From Streptomyces sp. SJL17-4 (lineage in GTDB: Bacteria > Actinomycetota > Actinomycetes > Streptomycetales > Streptomycetaceae): DNA of 64,000 nucleotides. The position numbers were made by a program, and so were the translations under genes. A model generated the notes under the pieces. It was given only the letters and a program-made list of their open reading frames with translations. It searched no databases and was not told the DNA's origin. The DNA is taken from NCBI RefSeq assembly GCF_036826855.1, contig NZ_CP104578.1, positions 1,550,001 to 1,614,000 of the forward strand. The letters are read 5' to 3'. Shown here in pieces: positions 1 through 7,764 of the stretch; the first letter of the stretch is position 1, and each line of letters starts with the position of its first letter.

Positions 1-639
1 CCGGTGGCCGGCGTCGATCCAGGACGCCACGGTCGGCATGAGCCCGTCGGCGACGGCGCCGCGCAGGACGTGGTGGCCGACGCCGTCGAGCTGGAGGAAG
101 ACCGTCCCGGGTACCTGCTCGGGGGCGTCGTCCGAGGCTCGCGGCCGGGTCCGGCCGGTGAGCCGGTAGAGCCGGCGCCGGTAGGCGTCGTCGTCGCGGA
201 CGGCGAGGCCGGTGGAGGTGGCGGAGGCGACGGCGGACATGACGGCGGCGACCACGACGGCGGTCTCGGGGTTGGCGGCGCCCCGCCCGTCGGGGATCAG
301 CCAGAGCGCGACGAGCAGCAGCGAGCCGTTGAGGAAGAAGACCAGCAGGCCGAGTACGAGGGCGGGGACGAGCAGCAGGGCCCGCACGACCACCGGCCAC
401 ACGAGCGCGCCGAGCAGACCGAACGCGCCGGCCGCGGCGGCGGCGGTGAGCGCCGTCCGCGTGAAGGTGTCGCCGTCGGCGGACTGCAGCTCGAAGTCGG
501 GGAGCAGCCCGGCGAGGATCAGCATCGTGAGCGTGGACACCGCCCAGACGGCGATCACCCGCCCCAGTGCCCTGCCCGCGGACCGCCAGCGGTCGGCGCC
601 ACCCCATCGCCCGTCACCCACGGCCGCTACACCTTTCAC
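1..639 (-). CDS. Membrane-anchored type I phosphodiesterase / 'phage holin family' protein, N-terminal part
   Basis: This gene is read leftwards and is cut by the left edge, so only about 213 N-terminal residues are visible. They show three or four hydrophobic membrane segments (for example around WAVSTLTMLILAGLL and ALLLVPALVLGLLVFFLN). A basic cytoplasmic stretch follows, and then the start of a catalytic domain, VFLQLDGVGHHVLR, which looks like the metal-binding Asp motif of the alkaline phosphatase / nucleotide pyrophosphatase superfamily. Similar Streptomyces proteins are usually annotated as phage holin family proteins with a phosphodiesterase domain; that is family knowledge, and the substrate is unknown. 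Two in-frame GTG starts exist, at 639 and 621. Each has a weak purine-rich stretch upstream and I could not decide between them. Confidence 0.7.
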   Translation of the reverse strand, partial: MKGVAAVGDGRWGGADRWRSAGRALGRVIAVWAVSTLTMLILAGLLPDFELQSADGDTFTRTALTAAAAAGAFGLLGALVWPVVVRALLLVPALVLGLLVFFLNGSLLLVALWLIPDGRGAANPETAVVVAAVMSAVASATSTGLAVRDDDAYRRRLYRLTGRTRPRASDDAPEQVPGTVFLQLDGVGHHVLRGAVADGLMPTVASWIDAGHR

Positions 640-749
640 CCGTTTCCTGCCTCAAGCGTGGCACAACGCCCACGGTCGGCGGGGAAAACGGGTGACGGCG
701 ATCGGCCCGGGTGTGTCAGGTCGTCGTGTGGTCGTACGAGCCGATGTAC

Positions 750-824
750 GTCAGGTCGCTGATTGCGGAGAGACGTCGGGTCGCTGATTGCGTAGAGACG
801 TCAGCTCGTTGATTGCGGAGCGAC
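750..824. repeat. Three tandem 25-bp repeats
   Basis: Three imperfect copies lie head to tail at 750-774, 775-799 and 800-824. Each contains the core TCG[CT]TGATTGCG. A GACGTC-type palindrome recurs with 25-bp spacing (772-777, 797-802 and 825-830, with a TACGTC variant at 747-752). The array ends directly at the stop codon of the resolvase-like gene that is read leftwards from 1245. There are no spacers, so it is not a CRISPR array. The function is unknown. Confidence 0.8.
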
Positions 825-828
825 GACG

Positions 829-1245
829 TCAACAGCCGTCGTACCCGGCCGTCGGCATCGAGAGCCGCCGGTGGACCCCCGCCTTGGCCGCCGCGTCGTA
901 CTCCGGCTCGCACGCCGGCCCGTCGGAACACGCGGTCTCCAGCCGTACCCCGCGCCGCGCGCACTCCGCGCGGAAGCCGGGCACGGAGGTCAACGCGCGG
1001 GCGAGGACCCGCTCGTTGGCGGCGACGAACAGGTCGACCGCCCCCGCCTCCACGTCCCTCCACAGGGCCTCGTGATCGGGCCGGATCCCGTAGAACAGCA
1101 GCTGGCGGGCGACCACGTACCCCTGGTCGTCGGCCCAGCGGGCACACACCGCGTGTTGACGGCGCGTGTCCACGAGGAAGGGGTCGCTGTCCAGCTCTTC
1201 GAGCGGGGTGAGGCTGGCGATCGCCGCCACCCGAACGTCGTCCAT
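829..1245 (-). CDS. Small protein resembling a degenerate serine-recombinase N-terminal domain
   Basis: The protein has 138 residues and starts at ATG 1245 with a modest AGGG ribosome-binding sequence. I do not recognise a characterised family with certainty. The order of motifs resembles the resolvase catalytic domain: DTRRQHAVCARWADDQGYVV matches the usual 'SLEAQREALRRWAEAQGWEV' region, and VDLFVAANERVLAR matches the usual 'D..VV...DRLSR' region, followed by ARRGVRLETA. However, the nucleophile motif R-V-S near the N-terminus is replaced by IASLTP, and the C-terminal DNA-binding and zinc-ribbon parts of a recombinase are absent. An active recombinase is therefore unlikely. It may instead be a conserved domain with a different role. 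It lies immediately upstream, in its own reading direction, of the 25-bp tandem repeats. Confidence 0.55.
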   Translation of the reverse strand: MDDVRVAAIASLTPLEELDSDPFLVDTRRQHAVCARWADDQGYVVARQLLFYGIRPDHEALWRDVEAGAVDLFVAANERVLARALTSVPGFRAECARRGVRLETACSDGPACEPEYDAAAKAGVHRRLSMPTAGYDGC

Positions 1246-1391
1246 GGGCCGACCCTACTGCGGGACGGCACGGCCGAACATCCTCCGGCGCCCGCTCCGG
1301 ACATTTACCCTCGATACGGAGTGAGGGTACGAGCGCGGACATCGTGAACGGCGGTGGACGACGGCCGGAACCCGCGACGACGGAAGGCGGC

Positions 1392-2171
1392 ATGCCGGTG
1401 GAGGTCACCTGGTGGGGTCACGCGACCTGCACGGTCGAGGACTCCGGGGTCCGCTTCCTCACCGATCCGCTGTTCGCACGGCGGCTCGCGCACCTGCGGC
1501 GGCGGCGCGGCGCCCTGCCGCCGCCCGAGGCCGCGGTCGCGGAGGCCGTCCTCGTCTCGCACCTCCACTCCGATCATCTTCACCTGCCGTCACTGGCGCG
1601 GCTCGCGCCCGGAACGCTGCTCGTCGTGCCGCGCGGCGCCCCCGCCGCCGTACCTGGGCTGCGCAGGCTCGACGGGAACGGGCTGCGGCTCACCGAGGTG
1701 GAGCCGGGCGACACGGTGACGGTCGAGGGCGTGACCGTACGGGCCGTGCCGGCGCGCCACGACGGACGGCGGCTGCCGGTGGGGCCGCACCGCGCCCCCG
1801 CGCTCGGGTACGTCGTCGAGGGAGAGGCGCGGACCTACTTCGCCGGGGACACCGGACTCTTCGACGAGATGGCGGAGGCGGTGGGCCCGGTGGACGTGGC
1901 GCTGCTGCCGGTCGGCGGCTGGGGCCCGTACCTCGGTCACGGCCATCTCGACGCCGGCCGGGCGGCCGAGGCGCTCGCCGCGCTGTCGCCCGCGGCGGCC
2001 GTCCCGGTGCACTACGGCACGTACTGGCCGATCGGGCTCGACGGGATCCGGCCGCACGAGTTCCACGCGCCGGGCGACGAGTTCGTACGGCACGCGGCCC
2101 GGCTGGCGCCGAAGGTGGCGGTCCATCTGCTGGCCCACGGCGAGCGGGTACGTCCGGCGGTGGCCCGGTGA
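1392..2171 (+). CDS. MBL fold metallo-hydrolase (UlaG-like)
   Basis: This 259-residue protein has the metallo-beta-lactamase fold. WWGHATC near residues 7-13, a TDP motif near 24-26 and the zinc-binding HLHSDH motif at residues 57-62 are all present. FAGDTG near residue 150 and a late His in HYGTYWP complete the ligand pattern. It is probably a cytoplasmic hydrolase of unknown substrate; the family includes lactonases and phosphodiesterases. ATG 1392 was chosen over an in-frame GTG at 1344 because GGAAGG lies five bases upstream of it. The next gene on the same strand begins about 100 bases later. Confidence 0.85.
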   Translation: MPVEVTWWGHATCTVEDSGVRFLTDPLFARRLAHLRRRRGALPPPEAAVAEAVLVSHLHSDHLHLPSLARLAPGTLLVVPRGAPAAVPGLRRLDGNGLRLTEVEPGDTVTVEGVTVRAVPARHDGRRLPVGPHRAPALGYVVEGEARTYFAGDTGLFDEMAEAVGPVDVALLPVGGWGPYLGHGHLDAGRAAEALAALSPAAAVPVHYGTYWPIGLDGIRPHEFHAPGDEFVRHAARLAPKVAVHLLAHGERVRPAVAR

Positions 2172-2273
2172 GACACGGGGCACCGGGCGGGCGGCGACGG
2201 CCGAGGGGGCGACGGTGACCGGGCGGGGAGCGGCCGGGGGGTCCGCGACGGCGGCGCGGCCGGGGGGCGGCCG

Positions 2274-2927
2274 GTGATCCACGGGCTCACGGGGGTCGTG
2301 ACGGCGGTGCGGGAGCTGCCGCCCGAGTCGACGCAGCAGGCCGTCGGCTATCCCTCCCTCTTCCTCCTGGTGGCGCTCGGCGCGCTGGTGCCGGTCGTGC
2401 CGACGGGCGCGATCGTCAGTTCGGCGGCGGTCGTCGCCTTTCACCAGACGTCGCCCCTCGCACTGCTCTTCGTCTTCCTGGTGGCGGCGTTCGCCGCGCT
2501 CCTCGGCGACACCGCCCTGTACTGGCTGGGGCAGCGCGGGGTGCGGTCGCGCAACGGCTCGCGGTGGCTCGCCGCCCTGCGGGGCCGGGTGACGCCGGAG
2601 CGGCTCGCGCACGCGCAGGAGCGGCTCGACACGCATCAGGTGTCGGTGCTCGTGCTGTCCCGGCTCGTTCCTGCGGGGCGGATCCCGGTGATGCTGGCGT
2701 GTCTGCTGTCGGAGATGCCGCTGCGGCGGTTCGTACGCGGTGACGTGGCGGCCTGTCTGGCGTGGGCGGCGACGTACCAGCTGATCGGGATCCTGGGCGG
2801 TTCCCTGTTCCCGGAGCCGTGGCAGGGGGTCGTCGCCGCGGTGGGCCTCACCGTGCTGATCAGCGCGGTGCCGGGGCTGTGGCGGCGGCTCCGGGGGCAC
2901 GCGGTGTCAGGGCACGAGCACCCGTGA
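2274..2927 (+). CDS. DedA / VTT-domain membrane protein
   Basis: The protein has 217 residues with four or five hydrophobic segments. The DedA (SNARE-associated, VTT) signature is visible: a GD.A.YWLGQRGV segment near residues 78-90, and LSRLVPAGRIPVMLACLLS near 126-144, which contains the conserved R...P.GR of the family. DedA proteins are inner-membrane proteins implicated in lipid flipping and proton-dependent envelope homeostasis. The start is GTG 2274 behind a G-rich sequence, which is not a strong ribosome-binding site. The 3' end overlaps the convergent metallo-hydrolase gene by 21 bp (2907-2927). Confidence 0.85.
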   Translation: MIHGLTGVVTAVRELPPESTQQAVGYPSLFLLVALGALVPVVPTGAIVSSAAVVAFHQTSPLALLFVFLVAAFAALLGDTALYWLGQRGVRSRNGSRWLAALRGRVTPERLAHAQERLDTHQVSVLVLSRLVPAGRIPVMLACLLSEMPLRRFVRGDVAACLAWAATYQLIGILGGSLFPEPWQGVVAAVGLTVLISAVPGLWRRLRGHAVSGHEHP

Positions 2928-3974
2928 GCCGCCGACCGGCAGGTCCCACAGGTCCTCGCGGCGCAGCCCCGCCTGCTCCCAGGCGGTTCTCACCCGGGTG
3001 AGGGGTTCGAGGACGGGCTCCGAGGACAGCACGAACGTCGCCCAGTGCATGGGGGCCATCCGCCGCGCCCCCAGGTCCTGGTGGGCACGGACCGCCTCCT
3101 CCGGGTCGGTGTGGACGTCGCTCAGCCACCAGCGGGGGTCGTAGGCGCCGATCGGGAGCAGCGCCAGGTCGATGCCGGGGTACCGGCGGCCGATCTCGGC
3201 GAACCAGTGGCCGTACCCGCTGTCCCCCGCGAAGTGGACGCGCCGCCCGGACCGGTCGGTGAGCACCCAGCCGCCCCACAGGGAGCGGCAGGTGTCCAGG
3301 AGGGTGCGCTTGGACCAGTGGTGGGCGGGGACGAAGTCGAAGCGCACGCCGTCGAGTTCGGCCGCCTCCCACCAGTCGAGCTCGGTGACCCGGCTGAACC
3401 GGCGGCGGGTGAACCAGCGGCCGAGGCCGGCCGGGACGAAGACCGGGGTGTGCCGGGGAAGCCGTTTCAGGGTCGGGGCGTCGAGGTGGTCGAAGTGGTT
3501 GTGGCTGATGACGACGGCGTCGATGCGCGGCAGATCCTCCCAGCGGACGCCGACCGGGGTGAGCCGGGCGGGGGTGCCGAAGATGCGGCGGGACCAGACC
3601 GGGTCGGTGAGGACGGCAAGACCGCCGATCCGAAGTACCCAACTGGCGTGTCCGGCCCAGGTGATGGCGAGGGTGTCGGGTCCGGCGGGCGGGAGCGGGC
3701 CCGGCTCGAAGGGCAGCAGCGGAATGTCACGGAGGCCCTCGGGGCGGGGGCGTACGGCTCCCTCACGGGCGAGGCGGGCCAGGGCGCGCACGCCGGGGAG
3801 CGGGGCGGTGAGCCGGTCGGCGAAGCTGCGGGGCCAGTCGAGGCGCAGCCGGCCGACGGGGTGGAGGACCGGAGCCGGGGAAGGGACGGGGGCAGGGGCG
3901 GGAGCGGTGGCGCGATCGGGCTGGTACGGGGCGGCCTGGGCGGACCGCGCGGGGGGTGCCGTCCGTTCCGTCAT
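2907..3974 (-). CDS. MBL fold hydrolase, NAPE-PLD-like
   Basis: This 355-residue protein starts at ATG 3974, seven bases after GGAG. A proline/alanine-rich N-terminus of about 40 residues is followed by the hydrolase domain. That domain contains WAGHASW near 106-112, LTDPVWS near 122-128, the zinc motif HNHFDH at residues 158-163, PAHHWSKR, and FAGDSGYG. This arrangement is typical of the NAPE-PLD-like / RomA subgroup, which often acts on phospholipid-like or lactone substrates. The actual substrate is not known. It converges on and overlaps the end of the DedA gene. Confidence 0.85.
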   Translation of the reverse strand: MTERTAPPARSAQAAPYQPDRATAPAPAPVPSPAPVLHPVGRLRLDWPRSFADRLTAPLPGVRALARLAREGAVRPRPEGLRDIPLLPFEPGPLPPAGPDTLAITWAGHASWVLRIGGLAVLTDPVWSRRIFGTPARLTPVGVRWEDLPRIDAVVISHNHFDHLDAPTLKRLPRHTPVFVPAGLGRWFTRRRFSRVTELDWWEAAELDGVRFDFVPAHHWSKRTLLDTCRSLWGGWVLTDRSGRRVHFAGDSGYGHWFAEIGRRYPGIDLALLPIGAYDPRWWLSDVHTDPEEAVRAHQDLGARRMAPMHWATFVLSSEPVLEPLTRVRTAWEQAGLRREDLWDLPVGGSRVLVP

Positions 3975-4107
3975 CTGCGGGCTCCGTTCTGCGCGGATGG
4001 TTCGGCTCGTGCGGAGAGTCGGGATGGTTCGGGGTGGGGGCGGGCGGCCCGTACGGCTCCTGCGGTGCGCGAGGGTTGCCGCGGCGGGCGGCCGACCGGG
4101 GGCGCTG

Positions 4108-5340
4108 TCACCGGAGTTCCTCCAGGACTCCCCCGAACTCTGCCAGCTTTCGCGCCACATGGGGAAGCGTCTCCGGGTCCCGCGCTCCGAGCGTCTCCGC
4201 CCGTTCCTCGTCCGTGCTCCCCAGGAACATGTCGGTGCCGAACCTGACGCGCAGGGCGCCGAGTTCGTCGCCGAAGCGGTGGCCGCCGGTCGCCGGGGCG
4301 CCGAGGCGCGCGCCGAGGTGGCTCTCCAGTTCCAGGGAGTCGGTGACCCCCCGGGCGGCGAGACCCGCCCGGAGCGGCCCGAGGTCGGCGTAGAGGTGGC
4401 GGCCCGCCTGCGGCGGCCGGGCGAGCGCCCCGGAGGCGAGGACCGCGCGGTGCGCGGCCGCGGCCAGACGACCGTGGACGGTGGCGGCGCGCCGGGCCCG
4501 TACGGTGACGTCCTCGGGTTCGTCCAGGGCGTGCGCGGCGGCGGGCGCGACGGGCCCCGGGACGACGGCCCCGAGGGCGGTGAGCACGTCGAGGACGCGG
4601 GCACGGCGGTCGGTCCAGCGGTCGGCGCGGGACGGATCGGTGGGCGGGAAACGGGCGACGGCGCAGGGCCAGGCGGCCGGGGTGAGCGCGCCGCCGAGGT
4701 CGGACAGGACCGTCACGTCGTCCGGGCACATCTCGGCGGGGCTGAGGAGCACGGTGTCCTCGGGGTGGTGGCGGGTGTCCCGCCAGGTCTCGTCGCTGAT
4801 GATGTGCAGTCCCTCGGCGACGGCGGCCTCGCACGCCTCGCGGACGAGTTCGGGCGGGGCGACGGTGGCGGTGGGGTCGTCGGCGACGGAGAGCAGGAGG
4901 ACGCGCGGGCTGCCGCCCTCGGCGCGGATCCGCCGGACGGTCTCCAGGAGGGCGTACGGGTCGGGGACGCCGCCGGCCTCCGCGGGGGTCGGCACGTGGT
5001 ACGCCGGGCGGCCGAGGAGGCGGGCCTGCGGGGTCCACCAGGCGGGGCAGGGCCGGGGCAGGAGGAGGTCGCCGCCGTGGGCGGCGATCAGGGCGAGCAG
5101 CAGTGCGGGGGCGCCGGGGCCGGCCACGACGTCCTCGGGGTGGGTGCGCAGGCCGCGGCGCCACCAGTAGCCGGAGGCGGCCTCGCGCAGGACGGGGCCG
5201 CCGCCGGGCGGCTCGGGGGTGGTCCGTCCGGCGGCGGCGGCGAGGAGCCCGGCGAGTCCGGGCAGGACGGGCAGTCCGGTGTCGGGGGCGGGAGGGCCGT
5301 AGCGCACCGGGCCACGGCCTTCCGGAGCCGTCTGCCGCAT
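4108..5340 (-). CDS. Aminotransferase-fold (class I/II) protein lacking the catalytic lysine
   Basis: The protein has 410 residues. ATG 5340 follows AGGAGG with eight bases spacing, so the start is secure. The overall pattern is a fold-type I PLP aminotransferase: an N-terminal arm, PGAPALLLALI corresponding to the region after the cofactor phosphate loop, LHIISDETWRD near 178-188 carrying the conserved Asp (183), and LRVRFGTD near the C-terminus carrying the substrate-carboxylate Arg. Three key residues appear changed. The SxxK segment that normally holds the Schiff-base lysine reads VLSDLGGAL near 211-219. The usual NP.NPTG Asn is replaced in SVADDPTATV. The Tyr of the D..Y motif is Trp (186). 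The protein may therefore not be a transaminase; a regulatory, binding or non-PLP role is possible. Confidence 0.75.
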   Translation of the reverse strand: MRQTAPEGRGPVRYGPPAPDTGLPVLPGLAGLLAAAAGRTTPEPPGGGPVLREAASGYWWRRGLRTHPEDVVAGPGAPALLLALIAAHGGDLLLPRPCPAWWTPQARLLGRPAYHVPTPAEAGGVPDPYALLETVRRIRAEGGSPRVLLLSVADDPTATVAPPELVREACEAAVAEGLHIISDETWRDTRHHPEDTVLLSPAEMCPDDVTVLSDLGGALTPAAWPCAVARFPPTDPSRADRWTDRRARVLDVLTALGAVVPGPVAPAAAHALDEPEDVTVRARRAATVHGRLAAAAHRAVLASGALARPPQAGRHLYADLGPLRAGLAARGVTDSLELESHLGARLGAPATGGHRFGDELGALRVRFGTDMFLGSTDEERAETLGARDPETLPHVARKLAEFGGVLEELR

Positions 5341-5550
5341 GTCCCGTACCTCCTGAGCGCACGGGGGCGCCGGCACGGCACCCCCGTGCCCTTTATACGA
5401 AGGTTCGGCCGGTTCCGCCGCTCCAGGCGTCGCTTCAGGCGACGGGCGGGACACCGGGTCCGGACCGGGCCGGGCCGGGACGGGGTTCCGGGGGGCCGGG
5501 GGGCCGGGTGGCCGGGGGGGGGGGCCGGGTGGCCGGATGGCCGTGAGGGG

Positions 5551-6822
5551 TCAGACGACGGTCACCGGGTGCCGCACGATCGCGTTGAACAGATACCCCT
5601 GGGTGTTGTGGACGGCCCGCTCGGGCTGGGTGTGGCCGGCGGTGTCGGTGGTCCGCGAGAGCAGGGTGACCGGTCCGGTGTCGCGCGGGAGCCACGGCGC
5701 GCTCCAGCGGACCCAGCCGTCCCGCCGCGGGGTGTCGTGGAGGTGGGCCCGCCGCCAGTGCGCGCCGCCGTCGGTGGACACCTCGACCGTCCGTACGGGC
5801 GCGAGCGCGGACCACGCCCTGCCGGTCAGCCGGTGCGCGCGGCCGGCCTCCAGGGTGGCGTCGAAGGGCAGCTGGTAGGCGGACTTGAGGGTCTGGCGAC
5901 TGATCGGGGCGCTGCCGCCGGCCGGGTGGGCGTCGCCGAACAGGCGGTACCAGTCCGTGGACCAGGGCGAGGTGAGGGGGCGGGTGGAGACCTCGATGTC
6001 GCCGAGCCATTTGACGGAGGCGATGCCGACCCACGAGGGCACCACGAGCCGCACGGGATGGCCGTGGTCGTACGGCAGGGGCTCGCCGTTCATCTCGTAC
6101 GCGAGGATCACGTCGTCGAAGGCCTTGGCGACGGGCAACGGGCGGCGGACCCGGCCGTAGTCGACTCCGCCGGACACGTAGGGGTCGTCGAGGCCGCGCG
6201 GCTGGAGGTCGACGGCGTCGCGGGCGATCCCGGCCCGTCGCAGCACGTCGGCGAGGCGCACCCCGCGCCAGCGGGCGGCTCCGACGGCGCCGAGGGTCCA
6301 GGCGGTGCCGGTGACCGGCTCACCCTGCTGGCTCGCGTAGAGGCTGCGGCCGTTTCCTGCGCACTCGATCAGGGCCGTTCGGGTGACGGAGGGCAGGTCC
6401 CGGAGCTGCCCGTACGTGAAGTGGACCGGGCTGCGGCCGTGCAGGCCGTCGCCCCAGAGGGTCAGGCGCCAGTCGGCGGCGTCGAGGACGGGGGTGGTCG
6501 TGTGGTTGCGGACGAAGAAACGGTCGACGGGGGTGAGGCGGCCGGTGTCCCCGAAGCTGTCGAAGCGCGCCTCGGCGTTGGTGCCCCGGACGGTGAAGTA
6601 CTCGGCCGGGAGGGCCTTGACGATCCCGGGCGCGGCGAGGGGGACGGCGGCTCCGGACGCGGCGCGTGCGGGTGCGGAATCGGGAGCAGGAACGGACGCG
6701 GGTCCGGGGGTCTGCGCGGAAGCGGCGGTGGCGGTGGCGAGCCCGCCGAGGGCGGAGACCGCCGGTGCCGCCGCGAGGACCTTCAGCAGGGAACGGCGGG
6801 CGGGCGCGGGCGAGTTCGGCAC
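5551..6822 (-). CDS. Tat-exported molybdopterin-dependent oxidoreductase (sulfite-oxidase family)
   Basis: This 423-residue protein begins at GTG 6822, seven bases after GAGGAG; in-frame codons further upstream have no ribosome-binding site. The N-terminus carries a twin-arginine signal, ARRSLLKVLAAAPAVSALGG (RR at 9-10). The molybdopterin domain contains the Mo-ligating Cys in ALIECAGNGRS (Cys154), plus YDHGHPVRLVVPSWVG and SVKWL motifs. The C-terminal part (HRLTGRAWS...VEVSTDGGAHW) is the Mo-co dimerisation Ig-like domain. It is likely a periplasmic or extracellular oxidase of sulfite-like substrates. No heme domain is fused, so an external electron acceptor is needed. Confidence 0.88.
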   Translation of the reverse strand: MPNSPAPARRSLLKVLAAAPAVSALGGLATATAASAQTPGPASVPAPDSAPARAASGAAVPLAAPGIVKALPAEYFTVRGTNAEARFDSFGDTGRLTPVDRFFVRNHTTTPVLDAADWRLTLWGDGLHGRSPVHFTYGQLRDLPSVTRTALIECAGNGRSLYASQQGEPVTGTAWTLGAVGAARWRGVRLADVLRRAGIARDAVDLQPRGLDDPYVSGGVDYGRVRRPLPVAKAFDDVILAYEMNGEPLPYDHGHPVRLVVPSWVGIASVKWLGDIEVSTRPLTSPWSTDWYRLFGDAHPAGGSAPISRQTLKSAYQLPFDATLEAGRAHRLTGRAWSALAPVRTVEVSTDGGAHWRRAHLHDTPRRDGWVRWSAPWLPRDTGPVTLLSRTTDTAGHTQPERAVHNTQGYLFNAIVRHPVTVV

Positions 6823-7156
6823 GGACGGACTCCTCGGCACGTGGGAGGGGCGGGCCACCGAGCGGCGGCGCGGCCGATCCTAGGGGCGGAAGGGCGGCCG
6901 GGACGGCCCGTTCACGCGGCTGTCACAGAGGGTTCGTCAGGTCGGGGCGGACCGGACGCCGGAGCGGGACCGGAGCGGGAGCCGGACCGGACGCAGGACC
7001 GGACGCCGGAGCGGGGCCGGAGCGGGACCGGAGCAGGAGCCGGACCGGACGCAGGACCGGACGCCGGACCGGGCGCCGGAGCGGGACCGGAGCAGGAGCC
7101 GGACCGGCGGCTCGAATGGGGAGGCGGGCGGGGCACCGCTCGGCCGACAATGCGGC
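6823..7156. other. Divergent intergenic region containing a GC-rich repeat tract
   Basis: These 334 bases separate the leftward oxidoreductase from the rightward acetyltransferase. Almost half is occupied by the hexamer-based repeat described separately. I see no convincing gene in it. The long frames that cross it are generated by the repeat. Confidence 0.6.
6949..7107. repeat. Imperfect GGACCG/GGAGCG hexamer repeat tract
   Basis: The tract is built of variants of GGACCG, GGAGCG and GGACGC. A higher-order unit begins GGACCGGACGC and ends GGAGCAGGAGCC, and it recurs about three times. It lies between divergent promoters. It may be a slippage-prone tract or a set of protein-binding sites, but the sequence alone does not say. 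Confidence 0.7.
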
Positions 7157-7675
7157 ATGCCGATACGAGAAGCCCTTCCCGAGGACGCGGCGGGCATCGC
7201 CGCCGTGCACGTCCTGTCCTGGCGGGCCGCCTACCGCGACCTGCTGCCCGGCCCCTACCTGGACGCCCTGGACATCGAGGAGCGCACCGCCACCTGGCGG
7301 GCCCGCCTCGCCGCCCCGGACCGGCCCACGGTCCTGGTCGAGACGGGCCCCGACGGGCAGGTGCGGGCGTTCTCCTGCTTCCGGGCCTGGTCGGACGAGG
7401 AGTTCGACCGGTCGACGACGGCCGAACTGGCCGCCCTCTACGCCCTGCCGGAGGTGTGGGGCACGGGGGTCGGGCGGTCCTTGCTCGCGGCCTCCACGGA
7501 GGCGCTCGTGGCGACCGGCTTCCGTACGGCGGCACTGTGGGTGTTCGCGGGGAACACGCGGGGGCGCCGCTTCTACGAGGCGGCGGGCTGGCGCCCGGAC
7601 GGCAAGGCCGTACGGGAGGAGACGGGAGGCAGGGTTCTCGACGAACTCCGTTACAGACACGACCTGTTCGACTGA
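7157..7675 (+). CDS. GNAT family N-acetyltransferase
   Basis: The protein has 172 residues. It begins with MPIREALPEDAAGIAAVHV, the usual GNAT beta1-alpha1 start. The acetyl-CoA-binding motif A is visible in LYALPEVWGTGVGRSLLAA (Q/R-x-x-G-x-G/A reads VWGTGVGRSL). It closes with NTRGRRFYEAAGW, the typical motif B ending. The acceptor substrate cannot be read from sequence. No clear ribosome-binding site precedes ATG 7157, and a GACAAT hexamer five bases upstream could be the -10 element of a leaderless message, though this is weak. Confidence 0.82.
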   Translation: MPIREALPEDAAGIAAVHVLSWRAAYRDLLPGPYLDALDIEERTATWRARLAAPDRPTVLVETGPDGQVRAFSCFRAWSDEEFDRSTTAELAALYALPEVWGTGVGRSLLAASTEALVATGFRTAALWVFAGNTRGRRFYEAAGWRPDGKAVREETGGRVLDELRYRHDLFD

Positions 7676-7764
7676 GAGCGTCCATATAACAAGACGCAGA
7701 TCTCATCATGCGACATCCGTGCGTACGGTGGTGAGCACGCACCCACACCGAGGGAGTCGCTTCG

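Noticed and set aside
750..824. CRISPR array
   Set aside because: The three 25-bp units are directly adjacent with no spacers, and no cas gene is present.
6949..7107. Coding sequence across the hexamer repeat
   Set aside because: All frames are open only because of the repeat, and both flanking genes have their own convincing starts.
3172..7689. A plus-strand open frame of about 1500 codons
   Set aside because: It spans four well-supported genes and the hexamer repeat tract, and its composition is low-complexity Gly/Arg/Ala with no domain.
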